Assembly (NCBI GenBank): GCA_029582265.1
Contig: CM055816.1
Location: 27,510,366 to 27,574,365, forward strand
Direction: 5' to 3'
Source of the DNA: Zoroaster sp. YZ-2022
Lineage: Eukaryota > Echinodermata > Asteroidea > Forcipulatida > Zoroasteridae
Length of the DNA stretch: 64,000 nucleotides
Under the pieces are notes generated by a model. The model had not been told where the DNA came from. It worked only from the letters and a program-made list of their open reading frames with translations, and did no database searches. The number at the start of each line of letters is the position of its first letter. Positions within the stretch are counted from its first letter, which is position 1. Below are positions 1 through 12,000 of this stretch, in pieces. A program made the translations under genes and the position numbers.

Positions 1-199
1 CATGTATAGGGCCCAATGAAGCATTACATGTATAGGGCCCAATGAAGCATTACATGTATAGGGCCCAATGAAGCATTACATGTATAGGGCCCAATGAAGC
101 ATTACATGTATAGGGCCCAATGAAGCATTACATGTATAGGGCCCAATGAAGCATTACATGTATAGGGCCCAATGAAGCATTACATGTATAGGGCCCAAT
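1..199. repeat. 26-bp tandem array, about 7.6 copies
   Basis: Near-identical units of 26 bp, each containing TATAGGGCCCAATGAAGC, run from the first base of the window, so the array is cut by the window edge. Each unit contains GGGCCCAAT, which is also the outer end of the inverted-repeat element starting at 191. The array was probably seeded from that end. Confidence 0.95.
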
Positions 200-359
200 T
201 TCATAGAGGTGTTAAGCAGAAAATATTACTTGACAAATTTTGTTGCTAAGCAAAAATAAGCGGGGAACCAGTTAAAAATAATATACACTATATGGCATTT
301 TGGCTGGTAAACTCATTTTGCTTAGCGAAATTTAGTTAGCAGCTCTATGAAATTGGACC
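191..359. mobile_element. Short inverted-repeat element (MITE-like)
   Basis: The left end GGGCCCAATTTCATAGAG is matched in inverted orientation by CTCTATGAAATTGGACC at the right end. Both arms continue inward with related GCTAAGCAAAA tracts. There is no coding capacity. The superfamily is not assigned because the left flank is the 26-bp array and no target duplication can be read. Confidence 0.6.
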
Positions 360-446
360 TAGGTGTAATTTCTCAAGATGGGAATCATATCACCAAGACC
401 AATGTTATAAGCCTTTATGCAGGAGAAGTTTGCTCTGCTACCCGAA

Positions 447-2240
447 TCATGAATAGGCTTCACAAAAAATTACAAAAAAATGTAGGTTGGGATGTATTTT
501 AAATAAAACACTACTTACATCAGTGAGCAGAAATAGAGAGTCTATGGGCTCTCTGAAATATGCCATCATAAGCAAGATTACCCCTGGTGCCAGTACAGAT
601 TGAGCGTCATCAAGTACATGGATTGCAGAGTCAATATCAGCCAACACAGCCTGAACCCGTTTGTTTCCTTGCTCCAGATTTGCCATGTAGCTCTTGACAC
701 GCTGTCCTTTCCCTTGTAGGGCATCTGATAAACACGCAACTATTGGAATATCAGTTAAGGTGTTAAAATGTGCCAAAAGAAATCTTGGTAGAAAGAGGTA
801 TGGCCATTTTTGTTTTAATTCGTAGATAGATGGAACTGGATTGTTGGTGTTTATACTGTGTCGTTGTAGGTAATATGTCAAATCCAATAACGACAGAAGT
901 ACTTGCTCTTACTCAAATTCTCTGTGAATCCACCTATATTATGAGAACCTAGATTATCACCAGCAATAGTGCAAACTGTGCCCCTTAGAACTCTAGATGT
1001 AATGCCATCATATTCTATAGACTGAAGATCTTTAATCAGGCGAGAGACAACAGCCTCTCCACCAAATGCTTTGTAATCTTGTTCTCTACAGAACAAGACC
1101 AACTGCATATGATCAATACCTGATCGGTTATGTGGCAAAAGGTCTGCAAGTGTAACATATACTGCAAGTATCTTATGTTTCTTCTTCCCAGATCCTAATG
1201 GATTAACTACTTCAAACGAGTCTTGATAAAGAATCAGTGAAATAGAAGATGGATGTTCCTGAAGGAGAACATTGTTTAAGAAAGATTTACCATCTGACAC
1301 ATCTTCAAATATATTTTTCTTGGATTTACGGGCATGGGTTTCCTTGTACTGATCAATTACAGATTTCTGTTTGAACAGTGCTTCAATGGGAATGTACTGG
1401 TAGAATCTCTGTTTCACATTCACTATCTTGTCCCAAATAGATTTCAATAGGTTCTACAAAATGGAACTCAGTTTTGAAGTATGTTTGTGAGGTTTGATCT
1501 GATCGCAATACACCAGCATTACATGCTTTCAAAGATCTGTTCTCAACACTTGATCTATTACGGTATGTCTGATGTTTCATTTTCTCTTACATTCAGGTTC
1601 AACAGTTTCTTTTCTAATGTGGAAATCAAATGGGACTGACCTATATCATGAATGCTTTGAAACTCCCTGAATTATATCTTGAATCACTGATGCTGGAAGT
1701 AAGAATTTTGCTTGCAACTTCAGGTACAATTGAGCTAAGCTTTTCAGAAAAACCTTTTGATCAACAGTGTACAAATTGATATTGTCTTAATCCTTATCTA
1801 AGAAGTTTTCATCATCAGAAATGTCACTACCATTAACTATAGAATCTTCACTAGTACTTGGGTCTGTACTGTTATGTTGTGTAAATGTTACACACTGAAT
1901 CAGAAAGAAGCTTAAATGACCAATTGTTGTGCTTCCGAGATAAATGTGAAGAAAATGATGACTTTATTCTAAAGATGTTCGTACAATGTTTGAATGGACA
2001 CACAATTTCGACCCCACTTGAATATGATGTTTCAAATGTGCACAAAAAGTATGAAAATCTTTAAATTTGTATTCACACACTTCACATATCAGATCTGTAT
2101 CTGTGCCCAAGGTAGGCCTAAGTCCCCCTTTTCTGTGATCTCTATAAACATGTGACTTAAAAGCTAGAAAATGTCGGAATGTACGTGTGCATGATTGTAG
2201 GTACAACACAAGGGAAATTAAAATTAGGAACGTTTCTATG
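447..2240 (-). pseudogene. Broken C2H2 zinc-finger gene of a function-unknown multicopy family
   Basis: Three blocks read in order on the minus strand. Block one (about 2230-1964) has finger-like segments, including a CEVC...HLKHH C2H2 pair. Block two (about 1580-900) contains FVEPIEIYLG, then YQDSFEVVNPLGSGKKKHKI and ADNLGSH-type text ending in KYFCRY. Block three (about 870-500) contains SIYELKQKWPYLF and an HF motif. From memory, similar proteins are abundant in fish, cnidarians and other marine animals, where they look transposon-associated; no function is established. The frame changes near 1415-1435, between EIYLGQ and RFYQYIPIEALF, and again near 880-900 with a stop after KYFCRYWI. The copy is therefore probably dead unless small introns explain the breaks. 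Family assignment is from recalled motifs, not a search. Confidence 0.55.
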
Positions 2241-2815
2241 AAATTCAAAGTGTACTGTAAACGCCTTCAGCGACTCACTGGAATATTCACACAGTTGACA
2301 GTGGAACATGTCATTTTCACTATAGAATTGGACTATTAATTAACTATTAACTTTTAACCTTGTATATAAGCCTAGCATTAACACGTTCACCCAAACCCGC
2401 TACACAATGACAATGTTAGGCCTTGGGCACTAGTACTAGTACACGAGGCCTATGTAGGGATGGCCTAGCACAAAACCGGGTCGACGACGCTTCACGTTAC
2501 AGTTAGCCTGCACACACACACACATATCAAAACAAATCTAAAAATACGATGGTTTTCCAACAGAGTGTCAGTCAGTAAGTTCTAACGAACAGTAAATTAT
2601 CAGATTGTACATGAAAAAAAGAAGAATAATACAGTAATAGTACCTTGTACCAAAATGTATAAATTCACGGATTCGTCACTGCTGCCGACAACATCATAAT
2701 CATAACATCAAACTGCAGAAAGAAGATGGCGTTGGGTCAACTTTTTGAGTCTTGAAAATTGTGGGCGTGTCAATGTATGCAGCATTGCCATTGGTCGACA
2801 ATGTATGACGTAGTT

Positions 2816-2995
2816 ACAGTACGATACTGTAATACATTTTACAGTATAATACCGCAATGTATAATGTTTGCATTTTTTCGGTTAATGCAATAATTATTTA
2901 CAGTAAGGTACTGTAAAATAAATATACAATACACTACTGTAAATATATACAGTAAAATACTGCCAAAATTACAGCAATTTTTTACAGTGTGTCTG
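2816..2995. repeat. TACAGTA-rich repeat, one end of a probable DNA transposon
   Basis: An AT-rich tract carries many TTACAGTA/TACTGTAA motifs in both orientations. Read on the minus strand from 2995 it begins CACTGTAAAAAATTGCTGTA, a type of terminus common in animal DNA transposons. The opposite end was not found. Confidence 0.5.
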
Positions 2996-3479
2996 ATCAC
3001 CTCACAGGCCTTGAATTTCGTCCTCCTAGGAGCATAGGCAATTTCCATCAAAATGGACAGTATGAGGATAGTATAGTTGACATCGACCTCGTGTAAGTAA
3101 ACTAGACATGCATGGTCAATTTGCCATGACTTTATTGTTTTTAATTTAAAGCAATCATTGCCTGCCAGGAAGTCATCTTATCCATGCTTTAATAGATCCT
3201 CATCACATTGAGGCTGTCTGGTAACCTGACAGCTAATCATAAATCACTATGAGTTTGCAAGGCACCACACTATTTAAAACAGCCTCATTTTGATTCCAAT
3301 AGAGAAGTGCATTATATAGGAAACCAAAATTTACCATTCTTGGATGAAGTTCTATTTGTCTATGAAATAAAAATAAATCCACGAAGCAAGATATTGTGAC
3401 GAGATAGGGGTGGACCGACACAAGTCTAGTCTCCCCTTATTATGTTGTTAAGGTCTTTGAACTTCAGTGCAGAAGTAGA

Positions 3480-3880
3480 TCGGACAAGCTACCGTGCATG
3501 TGACGAGGCAGCCAATCGGCATGCAGTTAGGCATGCGGCAACCGATTGAGGGTTGCAGTTCTTGTCGCTGGGCCGAGGTAGTGAGGCGGCGGCCAATCAC
3601 GTTGTGGTTGGGCGGGGTCGCGCGCAGCGTGGTTTTTTTGGAGTAAAACAGAGCCGGGCCGCCGTCGGCGCGGCAATTTGGCAGTTGCCTATCAGAACTC
3701 CAAGTACGCAGTTGGTTGTCAGCACTCCAGGCAGTTGCTTATCAGAACTCTTGGTAGACGATTGCAGTCAGCGCTTAGGTGAGTTGCTTGCTTGTATTGT
3801 ATGCAGGATAGCCGTCAATGTCCGACCTGACTTCACGGGTAGTGAAGCTCGAGCAGGGCAGATCGTACGGTGATCAGTGT
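3480..3880. other. GC- and CpG-rich island, possible promoter
   Basis: This block is clearly richer in G+C and CpG than its AT-rich surroundings (for example GGGTCGCGCGCAGCG). It contains a short internal repeat of GCAGTTGCYTATCAGAACTC and a donor-like TTAG|GTGAGT at about 3776-3785. It could be a promoter with a non-coding first exon or a transposon end. No protein is recognised; the 106-codon open frame here has no recognisable domain. Confidence 0.3.
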
Positions 3881-5090
3881 TGTATCGGTACGGGCGATTG
3901 TGTAGCATTAAGTTTGCATTAGAGATTGATTGCACTGCATTTTAGGTGGTTTCTCAAAGCTATGAATGAGCATTCAGAAGTGTGCTTGGCTTAAAGAGCA
4001 ACTCTTCCCATTTCAGAAACACTTGGAATTTTTAAAATCAGTCGTGCGGTTGCTGAGATATGCATGATTTTATATTGACAAACAATGCCATTTTTGGGCT
4101 CGAGGTCAAAGGTCATTCTTAAGTCTTTCTTTGTGTTAGCGACGGTACTGTTAATTTTAAGACAATTCAGTTAAATTTGCCCATTACTCAAAAACGAAGC
4201 AATGTATGCATATCAAACTTGGCACAAAGGTTGGTGATAGTTAGTACTTTAATATTGTGCATATTGCTGAGATGAACTACCTATAATTATGAAAATATGA
4301 ATAATAAATCATAGAAAAACAGCATATTTTCAGTTTTTTGCTTGAACATGCATTGTACAAGCAATTTATTCAGCTATTTTGTGTTCAAGAAGTGTTGATA
4401 TAAGGCAGTGTGAACGTTCCACTTTAAAAATTACAAAATATTAAGTAATTAATATGAAATTATGATTAATAATTAATATGAAATTATTATTAATAATTGA
4501 AAATATATTCACATTTTTGGCAAAATTTCTGTGTCTTGATTTTTATCGATAGTTCTTGACAAAAACAATAAAGATTTAACTTTGAAGGCTGCCATATTTT
4601 CTATAATTATTGGGTGAGGATTTGTTTACGTATTATTCTTTAAACATTTCAATAAGAATAACATATTTTCTATAAAAATATTCAATAAAAATATTTAAAC
4701 AATTAACTGAACACATCTCACCACTCATGTCTGCCATGGGGAAGCTCTCCTTATGATGAGACCAAGTCCAATGTGAGATAAAAAAAATTAAATATCACAC
4801 ATCTTGTTCTTGACTTGAACTTGTTGAATCCATGGTTGTGTATTCAATTCAACAACTGATGCATGTTTCAAACCAAAGACGCGTCCAATCAGGCAGGAAA
4901 ATCTGAAAGAATATTCAGAAACATTGTACAAAACATTGATAAATGAAAAAATACACTGTCAAAATCATTGATAAAAACTACACTGTCTACTCATCCCACC
5001 ATCCATAGTATAGACCAAGGCAAGGGGTCCATCCTGCTTCTTGCTCAGTGGGAAGCTTCTCACGAGACACCGTATCATATCAGACAAAAT
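3881..5090. other. AT-rich stretch, nothing recognised
   Basis: Low-complexity AT-rich sequence with short local duplications (AATTAATATGAAATTAT twice near 4446-4490). No coding, RNA or transposon signature was seen. Confidence 0.4.
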
Positions 5091-5094
5091 TGTT

Positions 5095-5490
5095 ATCATA
5101 AATCACACCTCAATCTGCACTCAGTCTCCTCAGTCACATATTTTCATCGGCTATCAAATGATTATCACATTTATGGACATGGACAAGGCATATCTTGAGG
5201 TTTAATTACAAAAATATCACAAAACCCATCGTATTCGTAGTTCGTTGGAGAAAATTCCCGGTAAACAAGGTAAACAGATTCGCAAAAAAAAATCAGTACA
5301 CGGCCGCGTACACACTCGGACATCGTGTCAAAATTAGTTAGTTTTAAGACATAAATCACACATTAATCTGCACTTATACTCACAAATTTTCGTCGGCTAT
5401 CAAAAGAAGATCACATTTATGGACATGGATCAGACATATCTGCAGGTTTTAGTTGTACAAACTCCACTAACCCACCGAGAAAACTCCCGA
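5095..5490. repeat. Diverged tandem duplication, about 245-bp period
   Basis: The block starting near 5097 (CATAAATCACACCTCAATCT, later CATTTATGGACATGGACAAG) recurs near 5350 (CATAAATCACACATTAATCT, later CATTTATGGACATGGATCAG). No coding signal. Confidence 0.7.
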
Positions 5491-5499
5491 CAGATTCAT

Positions 5500-7380
5500 T
5501 CATACAACATGTACAAACAACAGCTGATAACGCGTACGCGGACCGTACCACTTTTTTGGAGGGTAACGTAACTTCACATATCTAATTCTACCAGTAATTA
5601 CGCCAGTTGTTCCAAGTATTCTTGACTGAATTTTACCTTATTTTGTAGTTATGTACTAAGATTAATGTACTACGATTTATTTCAAATCAGTTTAATAACA
5701 ATTCAATATTCTTAATACACCCGTAAGCCAGATAAAAAACAATAACTGTCCTGTGCTAAAATGGACGCTCCGTGGGTTACGGAGGGTCAGTGAGTCATTG
5801 TGAACACGATTGTCGCTGGGTTGAAGTGAAAAACGTGGCAAGAAAGGGTCGTGAAAAAGTTGGGATAGCATTATTAATTTTCAGAATATTGTCATCAAAC
5901 TTTGCACAATTATTATCAGATATTTAAGAAAGGTACTCACCTTTGTGCCATACGTGTCAGACGATGTTTTCATTTAGAAAAATTGATGGAAAGTCTTCAT
6001 TTCATCTGAAGTCGTTGATCGTTTTCATTCCGGCTGTCGGCACAGGTTGGACATGATTTGGGCATTCATGTACTGTAATCTCGGTAATCTTCGGAAGGCT
6101 TACAACCAATGAAAAGGCTGCTAGAGCAAACGAAAAAGTGCGAATCGAACTCGGTCAGAGTGGCTTGAAACGGGCACTCGCTAAAATTGCCGTCCCACGC
6201 GTAGTGAACGTAGTGACCTCCGGTCTCTCCATTGGGTCAACGTGTCACGCATATACTTTGTACAGGGGGACTACGAGCAGCACTCTGTGTGCGAACGAAA
6301 GTGTCACGTGACTGAAAGGCCTAAATTTGCAGTGACTTTGGTTAGTGTGGAACTAATAGGTTGATTTAGTATAAGGCTGTAGAATCGTTGTCTCGATTTC
6401 ACCGGGGAGTCGAACAACGTTAGAATCGATCACAGAGGTCGATGTAGATGGCCTTGGAGAAATACTAGATTAGTTCCAACCAGTAGGAAAGTCAAGAATA
6501 CTGCACTCATTTATGCGAGCTTGTGCTATATTTGTGGAGTGTCACTGAATCATCTGCGGTATGTTTTGGTGAGGTCCTCCCTTGCAATTAAAGTAGGTCA
6601 AGGGTAAATAAAGGATAGTAAGCAGGGTTGTTAAAGGTTTCCCAAGTCCCTTTCAGTGTTCTCTTTCCCCAATAAAACTTCCGTCTATTTCTTCTCAGAA
6701 TAGAACTGCGTGTTGCCGTCTCTTCTTTACTGTTTTCTCTCTCTCTTTATCGTCGGTCTGTTTGTCCGTCTGTTCAGTTGTGTCTAGGGCCAAGTAAAGT
6801 TCAGCAACCAACCGGGCGGTATATTTCCTCCAAACGAGCTCGCATCCCTGGGCCTGGAGACTGCTCGAAGATTTCCACGGTCTTAGGCCGAAGATAGGTT
6901 TCGGGAAATCTCGCCGCAGTCGGCGACTGTTTCTCTGAACCTCCGAGTTTATTTGACCTCGGGAGATTACGCCACAATATTGACTGTCATGCAGTGTTTG
7001 TAGAAGGATCTGTTCTGCCCTTTTTTAATTATAGATTTATTTTATGTAAATGAATTTTATTTGTTTTCTTGTATTATTGTGTTTGTGTTATGTATTAAAT
7101 GTAATTCGTCATTTTGCAGTTTTGATTCCAACTAATATATATTAATGTATTAATTTTATATGCATTTTAAATGTTTTTTTTTTTTCTCCACACTTAAGGG
7201 GACAACAATATTATAATTGTAAACATATGAAACATTTAATAATAGATTAATATAATTATGAATGTGCATGAAGCTTGTTCGAGCAGGGACCCTATATTCA
7301 TAATGTTATGGGCACAGTAAACTTTAAACTCCCATAAGGACATGTACACAAGATACCGGTAAGTAAGACAATGTTACCCA
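5500..7380. other. Intergenic stretch, no gene recognised
   Basis: No recognisable protein. The 6560-6970 part is pyrimidine-rich with an AATAAA and resembles a retroviral-type R-U5 region, but no matching partner LTR, primer-binding site or internal coding region is visible. It is left unassigned. Confidence 0.35.
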
Positions 7381-7384
7381 TATT

Positions 7385-7450
7385 AACAAAGAATCTTATT
7401 CATATTATAAATACTTTCTTAGTAATTGAGTCTTTAGTTTATGTTTTAAT
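7385..7450 (+). mobile_element. Fragment of the mosaic repeat seen at 52.6 and 61.6 kb
   Basis: AAAGAATCTTATTCATATTA and the following ~45 bases match 52623-52685 and 61556-61625 closely. In those copies it lies between a TTAA-type MITE and a SINE. It is a small dispersed piece of that composite. Confidence 0.65.
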
Positions 7451-7799
7451 TAAAATATTGAATATTTGTAAAAGATTTCCACAGAATTCCACAACTTGGG
7501 GACCTTCATGGTCAATTTCTTTGAGTAAGAGTGGTTGGAGGAAATGATTAATGTTAGCCATCAAATTGCCTGGTAAATAGTCATATACACTTAACAACAG
7601 CAATATTGAACATGGAGCAATAGAGTTGGGCAATTTATTTGTATAACGAAGAAGATATTATTTAACCAATCTGTTTTTAGAGTGTATGAAGCACAAGGAC
7701 TTTACAATAATTAGGAACATTTGATTATCTCTATCAACTCAAGTACCTTTTTACAATGTACATAATGTTTTATTTCACTTATATATTTCATACCACAGT

Positions 7800-7998
7800 G
7801 GGTTTGTTTGTAACTGAATTAGTTATTAATTTTATCTTTTATTTTAGTTTTATTTGTTTATATGTTTTATTATGTTTATTGTTTATTGATCATTTTAATT
7901 TTATCTTTTGAATTACCTTTTAATTCCCAGGGCCACGAGGGAGATCACGTGTTATGTGAACGCGATACCCTGATAAAATATCAGAAATAAATAAATAA
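7800..7998 (+). mobile_element. LINE-like 3' tail
   Basis: T-rich sequence followed by CCCAGGGCCACGAGGGAGAT, then CCTGATAAAATATCAG and an (AATA)n tail. This layout is typical of CR1/L2-type LINE 3' ends. No reverse-transcriptase text is attached, so this is inferred from the tail alone. Confidence 0.4.
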
Positions 7999-8214
7999 AA
8001 TACAACCTGGGAAGCAGCAATCTGAGGATCACTAGAAGAGGATGCGATTTCTTGTTATTATAAAATTAGATCAAAACACAATAATTTTGCATAATTTTTA
8101 GCAGGAATATATACAGGCAGCTCTGAGGTCTGTTCAAAAAGAGAAACATCTCTAGTTTGACTTTGATGTATTTTAACCGAGAGATTGGTCAATGTGGTTT
8201 TGTATTTGAAGGGT

Positions 8215-8335
8215 TGGGGGTTAAATGCTGGATGAAGGTGGGGTAATGGTTGGGTGGGGGAGGGGTGAATGGTTGGGTGGGAAGGGGTGAATGGTTGGGT
8301 GGGGAGGGGTGAACGGTTGGGTGGGTATCAGGGGA
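8215..8335. repeat. G-rich ~24-bp tandem repeat
   Basis: About four imperfect units of GAATGGTTGGGTGGGGAGGG. Runs of three or more G on the plus strand make G-quadruplex formation possible. Confidence 0.75.
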
Positions 8336-8359
8336 GTGATTTGACAAAAGTAAAAAAGC

Positions 8360-8674
8360 CCCCTGAACCTCCTGTGGGTAGCGAGCCTGGGTCTCCCTTT
8401 GGTCTAGAGGACTGAGTCCCCTGAACCTCCTGTGGGTAGCGAGCCTGGGTCTCCCTTTGGTCTAGAGGACTGAGTCCCCTGAACCTCCTGTGGGTAGCGA
8501 GCCTGGGTCTCCCTTTGGTCTAGAGGACTGAGTCCCCTGAACCTCCTGTGGGTAGCGAGCCTGGGTTTCCCTTTGGTCTAGAGGGCTGAGTCCCCTGAAC
8601 CTCCTGTGGGTAGCGAGCCTGGGTTTCCCTTTGGTCTAGAGGACTGAGTCCCCTGAACCTCCTGGATGTTTAAT
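8360..8674. repeat. 58-bp tandem array, about 5.4 copies
   Basis: Unit beginning CCCCTGAACCTCCTGTGGGT and ending CTAGAGGACTGAGT, almost identical between copies. It lies downstream of the last recognised TOMM70 exon. It has no coding role that I can see. Confidence 0.95.
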
Positions 8675-8906
8675 TTTGGAGGATTTACAGACTCTCCAAC
8701 ATCCCCACAAACAAGAAACTAGAGGTTTGGACACAATACAGGCTACTTCTTTATTTCCTTGCTAGCAACTTTCAAGAAAGTTTTGAGGCAAAGAGAGATT
8801 TGTAAAAAATCCTGAAATCAGGAAAAATCCTGAAAAATCCCAGGCCTGAGGTATAGGTGGACATAGTTTACCTCTGTACTTGATGATAAGCAGTGCTGCC
8901 TGGGGA

Positions 8907-8987
8907 GGGGTGCAGGACTGGGTGGTGATGGGGTGCAGGACTGGGTGGTGATGGGGTGCAGGACTGGGTGGTGATGGAGTGCAGGAC
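8907..8987. repeat. 23-bp array starting at the inferred exon 10 donor of TOMM70
   Basis: On the minus strand, units of GTCCTGCACCCCATCACCAC plus CCA repeat about 3.5 times. The first unit starts at the GT where exon 10 is inferred to end (ACTAA|GTCCTG). Read through, it gives a low-complexity proline/histidine tract (SCTPSPPSP) unlike TOM70, so it is more likely intronic. Confidence 0.8.
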
Positions 8988-9050
8988 TTAGTGTCTATCT
9001 GCAATGCTTTCTTGATCATCCCTATTGCTCCATCAGCATCTTTCTTCCAA
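8988..9050 (-). CDS. TOMM70: TOMM70 exon 10, last exon recognised
   Basis: Acceptor ATCTAAG|TTGGAAG gives phase 2 joining: YVHR-G-WKKDADGAIGMIKKALQIDT. This aligns with vertebrate WKQDLDRGLELISKAIEIDN. The join lacks about five residues (LLQLQ) found before the W in vertebrates. The end is inferred at ACTAA|GTCCTG, a poor donor that coincides with the start of the 23-bp array. A run-on reading to KYRG|GTAAAC near 8870 is the alternative. The final TPR text (around NMEKAIDMFNKAI in human) was not found to the left. Confidence 0.7.
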
Positions 9051-12000
9051 CTTAGATGAAGAAATAATAACAGGATGTAATGTCAGTTAGGAATATTGAC
9101 TGATATGGGATTATAACCAATGACAGCTTCAATGACAGCTTTACTTCAAAACCATTTATGGTTCAATTATTTATTTATTTATTTATTTATAAGTGTATTT
9201 AATAACTTTTGTAAACATTATTTTAAAGACATTTACACAAAGTTTTTCTGAAGCAGAGGAGACACAATCTAAATCGTTCCTTCTATCACTTTATTCAGTT
9301 TCCAATAAAGTATTGACCGTCTCAGGGAAGCCTTTTTTTCCTCAAAATCATTATAATACTCTACTGACTGAGTGACAGAGACAAAATATTTTATCAGACT
9401 AACGCCAGTCATCCTGATAATCAAATTTCCTTACTAATACAAAAAAAATCAAAATAAATTGAATGTAAAATTGTTTTGTAAAAATGTGAAAGACATGTGG
9501 AATCATTTTTTGATTTGATTTGATTTATTTATTTACTTATTATTATTTTTTTTTGGGGGGGGGTTACCTTGGGTATAAAGTAAATGAAAATAAATGAAAA
9601 TAAAATATAAATAAATAAAAGTCACTTACCCTCGATGTACATAAGCAGTTGGGTTATCTGGTTCTAGCGCTATGGCTTTCTGGAAATGCTCATCTGCAAC
9701 GGAGAATTGTCCTTGATCACTCTGAGCCTGGATAAAATACAACAATGAGGGCAGTATTTGTGAATTCTATTTGACATAAAATGAGGTCAAAATACGACCA
9801 AAAGACTCGTTATTCAATTACATATTGCAGGACCTAAGTTCATTATGATGTAATCTTCAAGGCAGTACCTTTGGTCCTGACTACTATTAATATAAAACAA
9901 CAACATAGTTTGAAAGGCACCAGTCTATTTTGATAAGCTTCAATGTGATTCCCATTGACCCGTGTGTTACAAAACCAAGATGGCTGTTCTGTAAAAAGGA
10001 TCTATTGAAATCATTTCCACCGCGGCAGCTCTCCCCCTGACAGATAACCCCTGACAGATAACCCCTGACCTCATTACCCTACTCCCTCTTCCCTTGACTA
10101 GTCATCTCCAACCCTTTACTTTCTTCAATCTACCCTCCAACCCGACCACATCACCAATGCCCCACCCATACCTGGGCCAAGAGCTCAAAGAGTTTGATGC
10201 ACACAAAAAACGTCTTGGTGATATTTTAAACTATTTTCCTTAAGGATTCTAAGGTACCCATTTCCCTTTCTCCCAACCCCATCACCCTGAAACCACCCTT
10301 CAAACAACCCCCATATTCCCCTGCTTACCTGGGCATACAGTGCAAAGGCCTCAGCACACAAGAGAAAGTACCCATTCCCCTCCCTACCAAACCCCTCTCC
10401 TTCCCAACAAACCCCTCCCTTCCCCCACAGTCCGTCCTTACCTGGGCATACAGATAAGCTTGGGTGATATCGATTTTTTTTCATCCAAGATATATCGTTA
10501 AACATATTTATCATGATTTTCGATAGTATCGAACAAAATTTTGTTCATTCAAAGGGCTGACAACGACAGGTATGTACCCCTCTGTCACGATAATAAGTTA
10601 CAATAAATCGCCAGTGCTTAGCTGAGAGACACATACAACTGCACCATTCGCTCGAGCACTATGGACATTGGGAAATTCGTGACTTGACTACAATCGCAAT
10701 TTTTGTTTTTTAATCGCGATATATTTTTTAATCCCAATTTTTTTCATCACGATTTGCCAATATCTTGATAACTTGAAAAGTTCACAATATCGTAATCGAA
10801 AAAAAAGTTATCGCTATGTACAATATCATGTTATATCGCCCAAGATACAGAGCAGAGGCCTCAGCACATGTAGGACACTTGGTACCCATTCCTCTCCCCA
10901 CCACCCACTCCCACCTTACCCCTGTCTTCCCCTACTTACCTGGGCATAGAGTGCAATGGCCTCAGCACATGTAGGAAACTTCTTGGTGCTGTTTCAAACT
11001 GTTCTCTAGGATTCCAAGGTACCCATTCCTCTCCCAACCACCCCCTCCCACCCTACCCCCATAGTCCCTACTTACCTGGGCATAGAGTGCAATGGCCTCA
11101 GCACATGTAGGAAACTTCTTGGTGCTATCTTCAAGCTGCTGCATTGCTGTTTGTAGCTGCATAGGACTCTGATGGACTAGTGCCTGTCTATATTTAGCAT
11201 AGCTATATATACCGAGCATGTGCCAAGGCAAAGTCACTCTTGAGTTTGTTACACTTCTCAAAGTCCAGAGCTGCATCATCGATCCGATCAAGAAGTAGAT
11301 TCAGCTGAAGATGGACAGAAGAATTGACCGTTAATCATCTGGCCATAACAGACAGTTTATACTTCAGATGAACTGAACTGGGAAGCGAATTTCAGAACTA
11401 ATTACTACTCAGAAGAGATTTTGTCACATGGTATCACCGCCAACGGTCTTTACTTACGGAGTAGGGCCAAAGTCATGGTACAACCAAGCCCTTGAGAAGC
11501 CCAGCCAGGCCCAGGCTTTGACCAGACCTACAGGCCTATATAATCCTCTAGCTGAGCACAAAAGACCCTTTACTAATGAATAGATCTCAAATAGCTCTTA
11601 TTGTTAACGCAGACTTGACTAACACCTCAGCTGTCTTGTTCACAACTGCAACCATTATAATGAGCTCTACTTGGCTGGGCTATAGGCCTTCCAGAAGCCC
11701 AGGTTATGTTGATTGGCAGATACTAAGCTTGGGCGATGACACGATAATATCGAATATCGCGATATTTTTTTACACGATTATGATATCGAGAACTTTTTAA
11801 ATCATCGAGATATCGGTAGATCGCGATGAAACAAAAATATCGCGATGAAAAAAATTTATCGCGATGAAAAAAATCATCGTGAAGAAAAAAATATATCGCG
11901 ATTAAAGAAAATCCTCGATTGTCATTTGGGCCAGAAATTCCCTGGGAAAAAACTTAGGAAGTCTTTTCAGCTTTCGTGAGAAACAAAATCGAACTACTTC

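Noticed and set aside
3553..3873. 106-codon plus-strand protein
   Set aside because: It lies in a GC-rich block where stops are rare and has no recognisable domain; CpG density fits a promoter or element end better.
6550..6970. Solo retroviral-type LTR
   Set aside because: AATAAA and a pyrimidine-rich downstream tract are suggestive, but no TG...CA ends with a target duplication, primer-binding site or internal genes could be shown.
8762..9019. TOMM70 exon 10 running on as a proline/histidine-rich tail
   Set aside because: The tail is the 23-bp array and has no similarity to TOM70. It is kept only as an alternative, since the inferred donor is weak.
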